Shown: one piece after another, positions 21,801 through 32,700 of the stretch | Layout of the letters: every line of letters starts with the position of its first letter | How positions within the stretch are numbered: position 1 is the first letter of the stretch | Source of the DNA: Nitzschia sp. pyKryTriq1 | Lineage: Eukaryota > Bacillariophyta > Bacillariophyceae > Bacillariales > Bacillariaceae | Reading direction: 5' to 3' | Assembly: GCA_956465555.1 (NCBI GenBank) | Contig: OY101116.1 | Coordinates: forward strand, 1,860,001-1,924,000 | Length of the DNA stretch: 64,000 bases | The notes under the pieces: model-generated | The model's database searches: none | The model's input: the letters and a program-made list of their open reading frames with translations, nothing else | What the model was told of the DNA's origin: nothing | Made by a program: the position numbers and the translations under genes

Positions 21801-22305
21801 TTTGTCGCGCGTTCGAATGGGAATGCATCTTGGAGAAGGATACATAATCCACTCGGAGGGTGCGCATATTCTGAAAGTCAAAGCCAGGTCTACCACTGAC
21901 CTCGACCCCACTCCTTTGATTGTGATGCTTACCTCGGAACGTGCGTTGCTCCTCAATGGCAAACTAGATTGGGACTTTTGCTCGGTGGTGTGGGAAGCTA
22001 CGTTTACGAATATTGTTCACCTCGAGCTCATCTTGGGGAACGACATGTCCGTGACCAATGCACATGATGAAGTGGTCATTTGGTACCTCTCGGACGCCTT
22101 GTTTGCAGAAGGCAACTCTGACGACAAAGCCGCCCTGCACGCCAGAGCCATTGTTGCCGGGGTCGACGTCCTGCACAGCATCTCAGTCTTTGTCCCGCAC
22201 GGCACGGGTTTTCCGTTGGCGCAAAAGATGAGCCTTATGGACCGACGCTTGGTGGAGGATTGGAAGATGATCACTCGCAGTGGCTCAGAGTCAAAGCAAG
22301 ACTAA
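9872..22305 (+). CDS. VPS13: VPS13-family bridge-like lipid transfer protein
   Basis: Three exons, 9872-17677 (2602 codons), 17751-19804 and 19869-22305, give about 4098 aa; the two introns are only 73 and 64 nt. Intron 1 is phase 0; intron 2 splits the Trp codon of GWTWSG. The chorein N-terminus is clear: MFERLVQQVLSKILSKYF, GVWSGYVSLQNLELKK. A long beta-groove region follows, interrupted near residues 1190-1300 by a predicted coiled coil (VVQELEESINQSKRILEDL). The VAB-type region includes PYWIVDSTNQDLEF near residue 3068. The C-terminal section has VDWSPQELLYVRLEDI (about 3485), a GWAILSPFAKG segment and a PH-like end with LIVMLTSERALLL. VPS13 proteins move bulk phospholipid at membrane contact sites. 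The length is large but within the range of protist VPS13s. Confidence 0.93.
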
Positions 22306-22614
22306 GAAATTGAGGGCTCTTTGTCCACTCAAAATTCATATGATACAAGTAATAGTCGTATACACCATACAGACAGTACCTCTCTACTTCGTAGCTATAG
22401 TAGAAGGTGGTTGGTGCCATGCATCAGAATAGATTGGATAGTATTGTGCGGATGTCGATATTTACTGCTGTACGAATAATGAGTACACGCGAGCATCCGT
22501 CGCTTCAAGATGATTCCACGTGTCGGTCGCAGGGGCCATGGGATCTTCATTCCATTCTAAGTAGTCGAATAGTCTGTTGATTACCGTGCCCCCGCGTTTA
22601 CATACCGGTACCGT
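22306..22614. other. Intergenic
   Basis: Short AT-rich stretch between VPS13 and the deaminase gene. A GTAC palindrome group at 22601-22630 overlaps the first possible start codon of the next gene, which argues that the true start lies further downstream. Confidence 0.5.
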
Positions 22615-25600
22615 ATGTACTGTACGTACAGATACTGGGATGATATGAGATTCATTCGTTTCGCCAAAAACCTCAACACGATCGACGATGATGATGAACG
22701 AAGAATGACGATGAGACATGAGACAATGGCACGACAGAGAGCTTTGGTAGATGATGAACTTCACTGCTGCACCTCATGTCTTTTTGATGCCCCTCATGTC
22801 TTTTTGAATCAACAAGCGGTCAAAGTCTCAATGCTGCCCATCTCTTCCAAAGCAGCAAACCCGTCGGGCTTGTTAGGTCCTAAAATCGGTCTCCTCGGCA
22901 GCATCGCGACTGGTTGTCTTTCCCTCCTCGGGTTGGCGTGTATTTCATCGATATCAACCAGGAATGAGGAGGAGCCAAGAGTGGGGGCTTCCTCCTCTGT
23001 TACCGGTACAAGTACTTCAGCAATTTCACGGCCGACACTACTTTCAAAATTTCCGTTTTCGGACTTCGATTGGACTGTTTGGATTGGATCCGCCTGGATC
23101 CTACTGAGGCAGCAGCATCAACCAGAGCGGATACGCGCGTCAAGCGACAGGTCTCCCAGCAGCACCAACGATGTCTGGCAACTTCTTTCCGATTTCGCCT
23201 TCGTTGGTCTCTTGCTCTTGCTCAGGAAACCACCTACCGGTGGCGGTGGGAATAATGGCACTGGAAGGAGCGAAGAAACCTCTGACGACACAAAGGAGAG
23301 AAGGACGCAACATTTTCTTCAGCAAATAGAGTCCAATCTTGGATTGACACCCAAAATCCATAATCGTTCAGGTGATCCCGAGCTTCCCCTTTCACTTCCA
23401 CTTCCGAGGGTATTGCCACTAGAAGCTGGTGGCTCTACTCTTTCCTCGTTTCCTTCGTCGGCCTCTCTGCAACACCAGCAGCAGCAGCCCACGCAGGCAC
23501 CGCCACCAGTGCACCAGCGCTATCTTGAGCTCATGGTGCACAATGTTTCTCACACCGACCTGGTCTTGAGTTTGGATGCTCCTCCCGCACCCGAAAACTT
23601 GACTTGCAACCAACAACCAGTGATGAGCAACTCCAATCTCCCCTCCGACGACACTACGTATTGTCTCTGCCGGCCACGATTTTCGGCGTTTGATTCTTAC
23701 TCAAGACGCGTTCTTCAAACACTGGCTGCTGAAGATAAAGAAAATTTATCATCACAGTTGATTTCTTTTCCTCGATACGAGCGATCGGATGTCAACAATC
23801 GGAAGATCCAACTATCCACTGACGAACAACTGGAGAAAAACCAATTGCCCATCGGCTTCAACTTAGAAGGTCGTGGTGTTTTCCAAAGCGACCCCCCTGC
23901 CAACTCACTCCTCTCCGTCCTGGCAGAAGAAAAAAGCGACTTGCGCCTCCGAGGTAGAGATGCTGCGCGTCTAGATCATCTCGCCGTACCAACCAAACTG
24001 AACGCGGTCTTTTTCCCCCTCTTGGCTATGCTTTTGCCCCAATGGCAAGCCAGATTGGAAGAGAAGTATGGGAGTATCATGGCAAATATCAGCAATAATG
24101 AAGATCGTTCTAATCCTACAACCGGGTCCAACGCACAGAGCTCCAGGACGTGTAAAAAGGTTGTCATTTTGGTCAGTGGCGTGGGGTCGCCAAGAAATTG
24201 GACGCATAGTATGGATGGTAATTCGACGGAGCAGTGCGCAAAGCTGATGGAACGTTTCATTCGCACACTATATCCAGATTGGGTGGTTGTTCAAGTACAC
24301 TCGAACACGAACATCTTTCGGTATGACGAAAACATTTCTTTCGTCCAAGACGAACTCTTGCCATGTATCCAGAGCTGGCGAGACGCACATGCCACGGGAC
24401 TTGCCTATCCGGACGAAATCTTGTCATCGAGCCATCATCACCAAAACAGGAACATTGGTCAAAACCGAGTCGATCACCTGGCATTCGATCCCGACTGGCA
24501 CAAGACGATGAGCGTCACCTTGAGTTTTGCGGATGGTTCTCCTGCACGCAATCACGCAATCCAAGCAGCCCTTCGACCATACAAGCCGACCTACTTCCAT
24601 TGTTGGCAACTCAAGACCTTTTGGCACGAATCTAAAATTGTTGATTCGGATATTGAAGTTCATTCTTTCGAAGAAATGGAAACTTTACCTCCTATTGATT
24701 TGACAACTTCCATGAGCAACCGACGATTCCAACAGCAACAACCAATGGCTCTTCAAGTCATCGAAGAAATGAAAGCTTTTAAAGTGGAGATGGAGACTAT
24801 ATTGAGACAGGGAGACGAAGCACATGATATTCGAAAATTCTGGCTTCGAAAAACGCGAAAGCCTGTTCTGGCGGTCTTAGCTGTACAAATGACAAAGGAC
24901 GGGCCAGTAAAACTGTACAGAGGAACCAACATGGAAGGTGAGTTTCGCATGAGTTGGTCAGCGTCATTTGGTGATGATTCATCTTCTTAGACATCACCTG
25001 ACCGCTTCGTTCTTTAGTTTCAATGCCCACTGGTTCACTCTGCGCTGAAAGAAACGTCATTGGAACTGCGCTAGCGGCAAATCCGACCCTGAAACGCCAC
25101 CACCTGAAAATCATAGCTGTTTTGAGCGTACCACCTACCAATCCAGACAACATTTCTCGTACCACAAGTACAGCCAGTCTGATATCCATGTCAGGCGGGA
25201 GGGTCAACAGCCGTAGCAACAGTGTGGACATTTCAGACCCACCAGGTGTTAATCCCATGAGCCATCCTCGGCCTTCCGGTCGATCCAATTCAGCTGAATG
25301 GCTCTTGCAGGATGTGGCACCGCCCTTAGGACCCACCATTTCCAGTGTGATAGCAACGGAGGGTCAGGACGAACCCGCGGCTACGGCATTCGAAGACGCT
25401 TCTTCCATCAAGAATAACGCCACCAGCGTCACAGTTTCTCCAAGTACGACACCTGCACGTCACATTTCCCTCTATCAACACAGCGCCACCTCCCACGGCA
25501 ACATAGCCAAGGGCAATGGGACCGATACTAAAGGAAGAGGGAACAGCCATAGCCAACCGAACAAGAGAAGAACAGTCGTCCTCGTACAGTCCCCAGAGGA

Positions 25601-25736
25601 TTTGAATCCATTGCGCCCGTGTGGAGCATGCAATGAATGGTTGAAGAAAATCGCTGAAACCAACCCGTACTTTCAGATTTTGACCTTTACCGATAAAGAA
25701 TGCAATGGGGTCTATTGTACTCCATGCGCAGAGTAA
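22615..25736 (+). CDS. Large protein with C-terminal CDA-type cytidine deaminase domain
   Basis: Two exons, 22615-24937 and 25018-25736, joined in phase 1 over an 80-nt GTGAGT...TTTAG intron, give up to 1013 aa. The splice rebuilds a deaminase active site: RGTNMEVSMPTGSLCAERNV, with the zinc Cys and catalytic Glu of C-A-E, followed by LRPCGACNEW, the PCxxC zinc motif. The two motifs lie about 190 residues apart, against roughly 30-40 in standard CDA enzymes, because a Ser/Thr/Gly-rich insert intervenes. The N-terminus has a hydrophobic segment (about residues 83-107, IGLLGSIATGCLSLLGLACI). A well-ordered block at about 515-690 (KVVILVSGVGSPRNW...) is unfamiliar. The start is uncertain: ATG 22615, later ATGs, or 22831 just before the hydrophobic stretch. 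Substrate unknown. Confidence 0.72.
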
Positions 25737-26006
25737 CTTCTTCGAATGAGCCAAGGCATGTCTGCACGTGCACCACTACTCTCACGATTTCTCTAGAGTA
25801 TGAGGACGGCCGCAAGTCGACAATACGACTTAAATCTAAAGCTTTCATGATCGCTTGCCCGTTTCTTATGCTTCCTCCTCCTCGGTGGGGTGCATGTTCG
25901 TGCCACTTGATGTCAATGTTGACGTCAGATTGTCTGATGCAGGTTCGGAAGCTGCTTCGATGGTCACAGGGATGGCGATGGCTCCCCCCGGGTGAGTCTC
26001 ACTGAT

Positions 26007-26243
26007 TCATTGCATTGACGAGTTCGTTTCGATCTCCTGACGTAGTACCGCCAAAGCCAAGCCACCAATATCAGAGACGGAGCGACGAAAGTGGATACCC
26101 CTATTCTCGGTTCGACGAAGGTATCTGGAGACCTTTTTCAGCATCGCAAAGTGGAGGTCACCACGACAGTGGGCGAATTTACTCAAGGTGCTGATGAGCT
26201 TGGCGTATTCGGCCGGGGTGTAGAACCCATATTCCTCCCTTTG
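26007..26243 (-). mobile_element. Copia-like pol relic (fossil)
   Basis: A minus-strand stretch whose translation resembles the region between reverse transcriptase and RNase H of Ty1/copia Pol: a SKFAH...LHFAMLKKVSRYLR segment followed by NRGIHFRR, matching the common pattern LSKF...HW.ALK.VLRYL.GT...GI.F. Only this piece is visible and no LTRs are seen nearby, so it is a broken, old fragment. The identification rests on pattern memory alone. Confidence 0.45.
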
Positions 26244-26436
26244 CTAGTAGAATGTGACCACCGGTAGTAGCTAATAGCTACTGGTAATTACAAATGGTAG
26301 ACTGCTACCTACTAGCTCTCTAGCTAGTAGCTACTCTCTCTACTCTATGTACTGGTAGAGATGAGAGTAGTAGTCTACAAGAAATACGAAGACGCACGAC
26401 GCACGCACGACGAGTACATCGACTTCTCCGACCCAC

Positions 26437-26495
26437 TACCAGGTACGTACGAGTGAATGAACGTACCGGTACAGTACAGTCAGTACCAGTACCAC
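26437..26495. repeat. GTAC-palindrome cluster
   Basis: Overlapping GGTACGTAC, ACCGGTACAGTAC and CAGTACCAGTACC words about 275-330 nt before the EIF3K start codon. Confidence 0.5.
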
Positions 26496-26768
26496 CGACG
26501 AAATCAGAGCGCGTTGATCGATGACGGTTGCCGAGCAGACGACGGCCCGTTTGGCCGCACAAAAAAAATCAGTGAATGGAAGCAATGAATCCGGACCCCA
26601 CGATAATGCCCGCCATCGATGGCTGGTTCCTGGTTCCGCCGCAATGCATTGAGCATGGAGCATGGAAACTGGAAGCAACACCTGCAGCTTCCCTTGTTAT
26701 AACCTACTTCTCATTACACCCTTTACGTTTGAACGAGATAGAGACGCATCATCGAACAGCAGAAGAGA

Positions 26769-27434
26769 ATGAGTTCCCCATCTAGAGAAACTGTCGAGGC
26801 ATTGCTGAAGAAATCTCCGTACAGTTCATCCAACCAAGCGACATTGGAAGCCTACGTGGATGCGCAATCGGCCGGTTCGGCTCCGTACTACATGGATGCC
26901 AACCGAAGTCTATTGAAGCTGTATCAATTCTTTCCGCAAAATATCAAGGAAGACAAGGTTGCCTCGATCTTATTGTTGGCTCTGTTGGAATTTCCTGCCA
27001 CCGATCTACTGGCGCTTCGATATCTGGTCCCCGATCGAGTACAAAAGGCAGAGTCCTGCAGTGGCATCCTGGCTTGCGCAGGCCTCTTGGATTCTTGTAA
27101 ATTTACAGAATTCTGGCCTGCCTTTTCAGCATTGGGTGGGGATGACTCCGTGAAAGCGCTGGTAGGCGCTTCGAAAGAGAAAATGCAACGTGGTATCGTC
27201 GAGGTCTTGGCGTTGACGTACCGCACAGCGAGCCTTTCAAGAGTCTTGGAAGCTTTGAACATGTCATCGGGCGACGAGCTGTCCAAGTTGAAGCATCCGT
27301 CTATTGAGGCAGTGGACGGTGAAAAGGTTGTCTTCGTCGCTAGTGCGGACAACACCAAGAGGAACCGTGTTTTCCAAGAAGGAATCAACTTTGGTGCCAT
27401 TTCATCCATGATGGCCAAGGTGTCAAGCGAATAA
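26769..27434 (+). CDS. EIF3K: Translation initiation factor eIF3 subunit K
   Basis: 221 aa, single exon. The sequence follows human eIF3k along its length: VEALLKKSPYSSSNQATLEAYV (compare GKLLKGIDRYNPENLATLERYV), a NRSLLKLYQFFP segment, a helical HAM-type repeat section, and a winged-helix-like C-terminus ending in NFGAISSMMAKV. eIF3k is a non-essential peripheral subunit that pairs with eIF3l in the eIF3 scaffold on the 40S ribosome. Size matches the family (about 218 aa). It is convergent with the EAPP gene; the stop codons are 162 nt apart. Confidence 0.93.
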   Translation: MSSPSRETVEALLKKSPYSSSNQATLEAYVDAQSAGSAPYYMDANRSLLKLYQFFPQNIKEDKVASILLLALLEFPATDLLALRYLVPDRVQKAESCSGILACAGLLDSCKFTEFWPAFSALGGDDSVKALVGASKEKMQRGIVEVLALTYRTASLSRVLEALNMSSGDELSKLKHPSIEAVDGEKVVFVASADNTKRNRVFQEGINFGAISSMMAKVSSE

Positions 27435-27596
27435 AGCGAATAATTTAAGTTTTATGTACTGGAAATTAGCCATATGACTGATATTATTTTAAAGTGACTC
27501 GGATAGTCTCTCCCAAGAAACTCAAAATTGGAGTGGAGACCAGAGATTGTTTTTTTAAAGTTGAAATCCCCAAAGGCAGATTTCAGGAACGAAACA

Positions 27597-28397
27597 TTAG
27601 GATGATTCTAGACAGCCATGAAAGTGGTACACTTCTTCCACCATATCCAATGCAGCTACTTGCGTTTGGCAGTTTCCACACAAAACAGGAAAATATTCTC
27701 CTTCCTTGTACTGGATACCTTCGTCTCCCACTTCCCCAAAATCATTCAACGTCGGTGCATTTTCCGGTGGAACTTGATGCGGAAGGTGTCGTGGTTTGGG
27801 TACAAGAATTTGCTGGTCCTCATCATAAATCAATCGAGACTGCCAATCTACAGCGATTCCCATGACAAACATGGCACGAAACTGATGGAGGTATTTTTGA
27901 TGCCGCTGACAATCCATACACACAATATTGAAACAGCACGGGCAGCTCAACACAGCATCGGAATTGCGAGGTTTGAGAACTTTCCTCGGCCTTGACGGCG
28001 TAGAAGAATCCTCGGGATTTGTGTCCAAGGGTTGAGATGAGGAGGTACCTACAGTATTATTTGCAGTGCGCACCATGATGGATTCTTGGATTCCACCTCG
28101 CATATGTTTGTAAACATAGGCTTCGTCTTCGTCATCTAAATTCTGATCGTACAGTTCATCTATCTGTGCTGGATCACCGGGATTGACGCGAAACAAAGCC
28201 TCCCCGTCAGCGGCTTCTGCAGAATATCCACCGGCATCCTCGAAAATATCTTCATCCCCAAATTCTTCGTCTTCGGACGACGACTCATCATCATCTTGCT
28301 CAGAATCCCCCGAGACAATTGCAGAAGCTAGCACGTGTCCTGGCGGTCGACGAAGTTCGGCGTGCCGTCCTTGTTCGGGATTTCCATCTATGTTCAT
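27597..28397 (-). CDS. EAPP: EAPP-like (E2F-associated phosphoprotein) protein
   Basis: 266 aa, single exon, start ATG 28397. The N-terminal 90 residues are acidic and Ser-rich. The diagnostic EAPP block follows: a YDQNLDDEDEAYVYKHMRG segment, then DAVLSCPCCFNIVCMDCQRH, HQFRAMFVMGI, and a second cysteine pair in YFPVLCGNCQTQVAALD, with a C-terminal EEVYHFHG. The four CxxC-type cysteines probably bind zinc. In animals EAPP is a nuclear protein associated with E2F and, in some reports, with snRNP or box C/D assembly; its role in algae is unknown. GTAC repeats lie about 90-250 nt upstream on its 5' side. Confidence 0.88.
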   Translation of the reverse strand: MNIDGNPEQGRHAELRRPPGHVLASAIVSGDSEQDDDESSSEDEEFGDEDIFEDAGGYSAEAADGEALFRVNPGDPAQIDELYDQNLDDEDEAYVYKHMRGGIQESIMVRTANNTVGTSSSQPLDTNPEDSSTPSRPRKVLKPRNSDAVLSCPCCFNIVCMDCQRHQKYLHQFRAMFVMGIAVDWQSRLIYDEDQQILVPKPRHLPHQVPPENAPTLNDFGEVGDEGIQYKEGEYFPVLCGNCQTQVAALDMVEEVYHFHGCLESS

Positions 28398-28648
28398 CTT
28401 GCGCAGTAACAGAAATGGAAATGGATGGAGTACTTGTCAGGGTATCAAATTTTAACGTGGGCTTCGAATCTTTTAATTTTTGCTACAGTACACAGTACTC
28501 GTAGAGCGGTACCGGTACTTCTACTGCGTAATAGACTGCACCACTTCAACACTTCTTACTTCCGCATCTTCTATTGTATACCTAAGGACAGAGTGACAGA
28601 CGAGAAGTCTGACGAGATTGTACAGTACATTACCGGTACGGTACCAGG

Positions 28649-28671
28649 TTGTTGTTGTTGTTGTTGTTGTT
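28649..28671. repeat. (GTT)n microsatellite
   Basis: About eight GTT units directly after a GTAC-rich group. A second, shorter GTT run lies at 28981 facing an AAC run at 29019. Confidence 0.8.
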
Positions 28672-29703
28672 AACTACCTCCGGTGGCGTTGAGCTTGCCC
28701 AGCATGGGATTCCAATCCCGGCAGAGGCTCTCGGGCACCTAGGCTGCTCTGGCTGGACTACCGCTCATTTAGCGTCGTCTGTCATCTCACTACTAGCCGG
28801 GGGCTTGCTTAGTTCGGGATATCGATCGGTACCGTTAGCTTGGTAGTAGCGGAGCAACAGGAAGGAAGGCCAGACGGAACCCGCTGGACGAAAGCATGCG
28901 TGAGTGAGAGAGAGAGGAGCAGCGGAAGCGCAACGGCAAACGACAGCAAGCCGCAAGCCCCTCGCTCCTCTCACTTTCTTGTTGTTGTTGTTACTGAACT
29001 CCGGAATGCCGGTACCAGCAACAACAACAACCTCTCATGAGCGACAAAACGTTGTCGCTTAGTAGAAGTAGAATGTTAAACGATGAAACCGAGCTGGTTG
29101 CGGTAAGGAAGATAGAGCGTTGCTGCCCGAAGCCTCAGGTTCGATACCCTTTCGGCGGTGGCAGCAGCAGTCGTCGAGGAGGATGAGGATGACATTGTCG
29201 ACGGAGAAAGTGTCTAGGAGTAACGAGAGCAAACATGACCGTCATGGTGCAATCACAAGTGGTCAAAATTCCTTGTTTGGAGGTGTTGGGTGGGGGGAAA
29301 GCCTCCGAAAACGACCCTGGGAGAGGCCACAGGAGGCGCTTTTTTTACTTATGGTTGTGACATAGTGTGACGTAGGTTATTAAGTAGAATAAAAGTTGGG
29401 CGCAAGAGAAACTAAAGGCAAGCTAAAGGTTGCGCATGTATGTGTGCGGTGCGTACCAGGTACCGTACAGGTACGGACGTCAAGACGGTGGCTTCCGCAA
29501 CTTCCAACTCTTCGTTCACAACCGCACGATGGAGATTGAAGATCGATGAGATTGGAGGCAAGAGCCAAGAGCCAAGAACCAAAAGATCGACAAGGAAGAA
29601 TCATAATCATCAGCATCATCCATACCGTACTGTATCATTCATATCATTCTATCCAACGTCAGCTAATCCTCAGGAAAGAGACTTGAATCCTACTTTTCGT
29701 CGC

Positions 29704-29749
29704 CATCTATTTCTGCTGTCTGAGCACATCTATTTCTGCTGTCTGAGCA
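29704..29749. repeat. 23-nt perfect tandem duplication
   Basis: Two identical copies of a 23-nt unit beginning CATCTATTTCTGC, at 29704-29726 and 29727-29749. They end 17 nt before the chosen ATG (29767) of the PPR gene, so they fall in its probable 5' UTR. Confidence 0.85.
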
Positions 29750-29766
29750 GGGCACTGAAAGCAAAG

Positions 29767-32700
29767 ATGCAGGGGGTGACTCGAAATCTGCTTAGAAGAA
29801 AGCTTCCGTCCCCATCCTTTTCTCCCATCTGCTCGACAGCACGTTCGCTCTCCGCTCTGGCATCGGTGGAATGGAGCAATTCCGACAAGTGTCAACTTAT
29901 CCCACCGTCATCTATTCGACGAGCTCAGGACCAGCAGATCCGTTTTCGAAGGCACGATCGAGCCTCCGCCTTCACGAAACCCCGACCGAAGACAAAGAAA
30001 CAACGACAGGTCTACAATCGGAAAGTCAAACGGAACGAAGACGAAAAGGCAAAACACAACCCTCCCGGGTTCCGAGCAGGGCCGAGGCGCCAGTTCATCC
30101 GCGAGCGATGGCAGCAATTAATAGACCAGGCATCCGTACCGAATGGCAAGGAACTAGTTGTCAGTGGCGACGACCAAGAAGATGAATATGGCGTGGAGGA
30201 TGCGTTGATGGAAGATCTTTTGGGCAACACGAGCCACCTGACAAGTCAGCCCACCCCCGAACCAGTTTATCTGGGACACCTGCATAAGAAATACTATAAT
30301 ATTGTGGCGGATCAGATGGATCGATATAGAGAAGCCATAGAAGCTCAAGCTCGAGCTCGATTGAAGGAGAACGAATCGGACGGTCAAGCACAGGTATTGG
30401 ATCTTTCCACTGGTGCCGCGGAGTTGCCGTCGGATAAATCCATTTCCAAGGCGCTGCGAGCATATCGAGATCGTCACGGAACCCGCAGCCAACCAATAGG
30501 GATCGCCATGGCCCTTGAGCATTTACTGAAGGATCTTTGCGTACCGATCGTCGCATTTGGAGAGTATACGTTCACAACATTGTTAACATGCTGTCGGACT
30601 CCCGTCGAGGTAAGCGATGTTGTACCGTACTCGCGCTGCCAATCATCAGTTATTACGGTACTCGTATTGGTCTATCCCTTTGATGATACTCACACTCACT
30701 ATTGTCCCTAAATCTTGCATCGTTTCAGGCACGTCGAATTATGAAATTGATGACGGACCAGCAACATCCAATATCGGCGTATAGCTGGTCGATTCTAGTC
30801 GACATCCACGCCAAGCTAGGAGATTTTGAAGGTTGTGCCCACGTGATCAAAGAAATGGCTTTCGAGGGAACCCCCCCAACACAGGCGGCATACACATCTC
30901 TGTTGGCGGCTTGCCATAAGGTCTGCAATGATGGAAGGATACCCCACGCAATCCGAGCCAAGGCAGGCGAAATCGGCTGGGACCATTGGCAAGAAATGAG
31001 AATCGTTGGCATTGACGCTGATGCGATGGCATACGGTGCCATCATTCGTCTTTGTGCTGCTCGTGGACAGGCGGAGAGAGCCATCAATCTCTTAGAAGAA
31101 ATGAATCGATTTGATGTCAAACCGACCACTCTCTGCTTCTCCGGCGCCCTGCGAGCTGTTGCCCGGAGCCACGAAATTGGCGTTAGATTCGAACGAGGCT
31201 CATCCAAAAAGCAGCTTCGTCGGGAATTATTTGCAGCCCATCATGGCAAAATGGCCCGGCAAATTCTCATAATGGCCGAAAATGCAGAAGTCGTACAAGA
31301 CGAGAGCTTTGTGTCCGCGTTAATGCTGTGTGCGGCGGCAGCCGGCGATTCTGCAACAGCCAAGGCGGTGTTTCTAGCAGCAGAAGTACGGAAAATGGAT
31401 CATCTGCGAACCATCGGCCCTGATTCTAGTCTCCAGCTGTTACGAGGGGATTCAAGGCCGATGTCGCTTGGCGGCCGTGCCCGTCACGTCGAACAGCAGC
31501 CAGCATTATTGGCAGGTGTGGCCGAACATGAACACGACGGTACGGAAGGACAAACGAATGTGTCACAGACTTCGTCCCCGGCTCCATTCGTAGAGCCAAG
31601 AGTACCTCAAATTCAAAATCATCGTGAACTCGCTTTGAAGAGTTTCGGCGAACGCGAGTACGGGACTGACACTCGAGCATTGTCTGCTCTTCTGAGGTCT
31701 TGTGGACAGGCAATGAGTGGGAATGGGCTAGGGACTATGTGGGCCGGTCGATCAAACCAGGGATATCTCGACGAAAACTCCTTGCGTTTGATAACAACAC
31801 GAAGGGAACCCAATTATACACAGACCAGTATCCCCGACGAATTAAGCACAAAAGTTGGCGTAAGCTTACTTCGCCGTTTTGACGAGAATGACCACGACGA
31901 ACCCCGAAAAAAGGGAGCCGGAAGACAAAAGTTTCGTGGACTATACCTCGACGATGATGCTGTTGAGACGATCGAAGAATACGCTGATATTTACGACCGT
32001 AGTCGCCATGCTGGGGACGAGGGTGACTTATTGGAATCGAATGGTTCCCACGCAGGATACCTCGCTGGAAATCAAAATGAGCCTTCGTTTCGACCGATTC
32101 AGACTTCTCAAATCTTTGCTGTAAGTCGCCTTTTGGCTTGATCACATCGCCACTTTCTTGCACGTTACCAAAGGACGATTTTCAAAGGCGATTCCCGAGG
32201 CCTCGGCCCTGGTGAACAACCTTGATTTCCAACTCATCCTGTGGATCGAAGGGTGGCTAAATAAACTGGGTATCCTTTTAGAGCGGATCATATCATTGTG
32301 TTTCGATTGAAGGTCTCTCACATCATGTTGCGACTTGCTCCCGCCCCTCCAGACCCACGACAACGTAACAAGAAGTGAAGAAATCATGTCAGAAGCCCAG
32401 AGTCTCGAGGGTTTCAACCTATTTTTCAAAGAGCTCCAAGAAGAGGCAAAGGCCGATGATCTGGAAGAAGATTTGTCCGAGGAGGATGCGCGTGAATTGT
32501 TCCAGATGTTGCAGGAAGAATTCGCTGCAGGCATTGATATTGAAAATTATACTCAGGACGAGAAAAGGGCTTCACAGCACTTACTGCACGAAGAAAGTGA
32601 TGATCTCGTGGGCGATTTCTCGGTGGAGGACACTGTGACACTCCTTGTTCCCGACCTCGATCGAACAGAAGTTTCGGCTGGTACCAGAGACACGAAGGGC

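Larger units (their letters stand above)
25737..26768. other. Intergenic with a retroelement relic and repeats
   Basis: About 1 kb without a host gene. It holds a minus-strand copia-like relic (26007-26243), a CTAG/GTAG-rich stretch (about 26250-26370), a GTAC cluster (26437-26495), and a likely EIF3K leader after 26576. Confidence 0.55.
28398..29766. other. Intergenic between EAPP and PPR gene, repeat-rich
   Basis: A divergent intergenic of about 1.37 kb. It contains GTAC clusters (28483-28520, 28621-28648, 29451-29476), a GTT microsatellite (28649-28671), a possible 16-bp hairpin (28981-29031) and a 23-nt tandem duplication (29704-29749) in the probable PPR leader. Two tRNA-like stretches were examined and rejected. 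No gene is supported. Confidence 0.5.

Noticed and set aside
25700-26005. 101-codon plus-strand frame after the deaminase gene
   Set aside because: Overlaps the deaminase 3' end in another frame and shows no ordered segments.
28690-28745. T-arm-like GGGATTCCAATCCC, possible tRNA end
   Set aside because: No matching 5' acceptor strand upstream (the required CTCTGCC is absent), and no D or anticodon arm.
29085-29165. tRNA-like B-box (GGTTCGATACC) with an A-box-like stretch upstream
   Set aside because: The bases flanking the putative T-loop do not pair beyond two positions, and no acceptor or anticodon stem can be drawn.
32121-32352. Extra exon in the first PPR gene after the acceptor-like AAG at 32187
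   Set aside because: The frame that follows stops after about 42 codons and has no donor that restores phase; the direct 32120-32353 splice keeps the frame.
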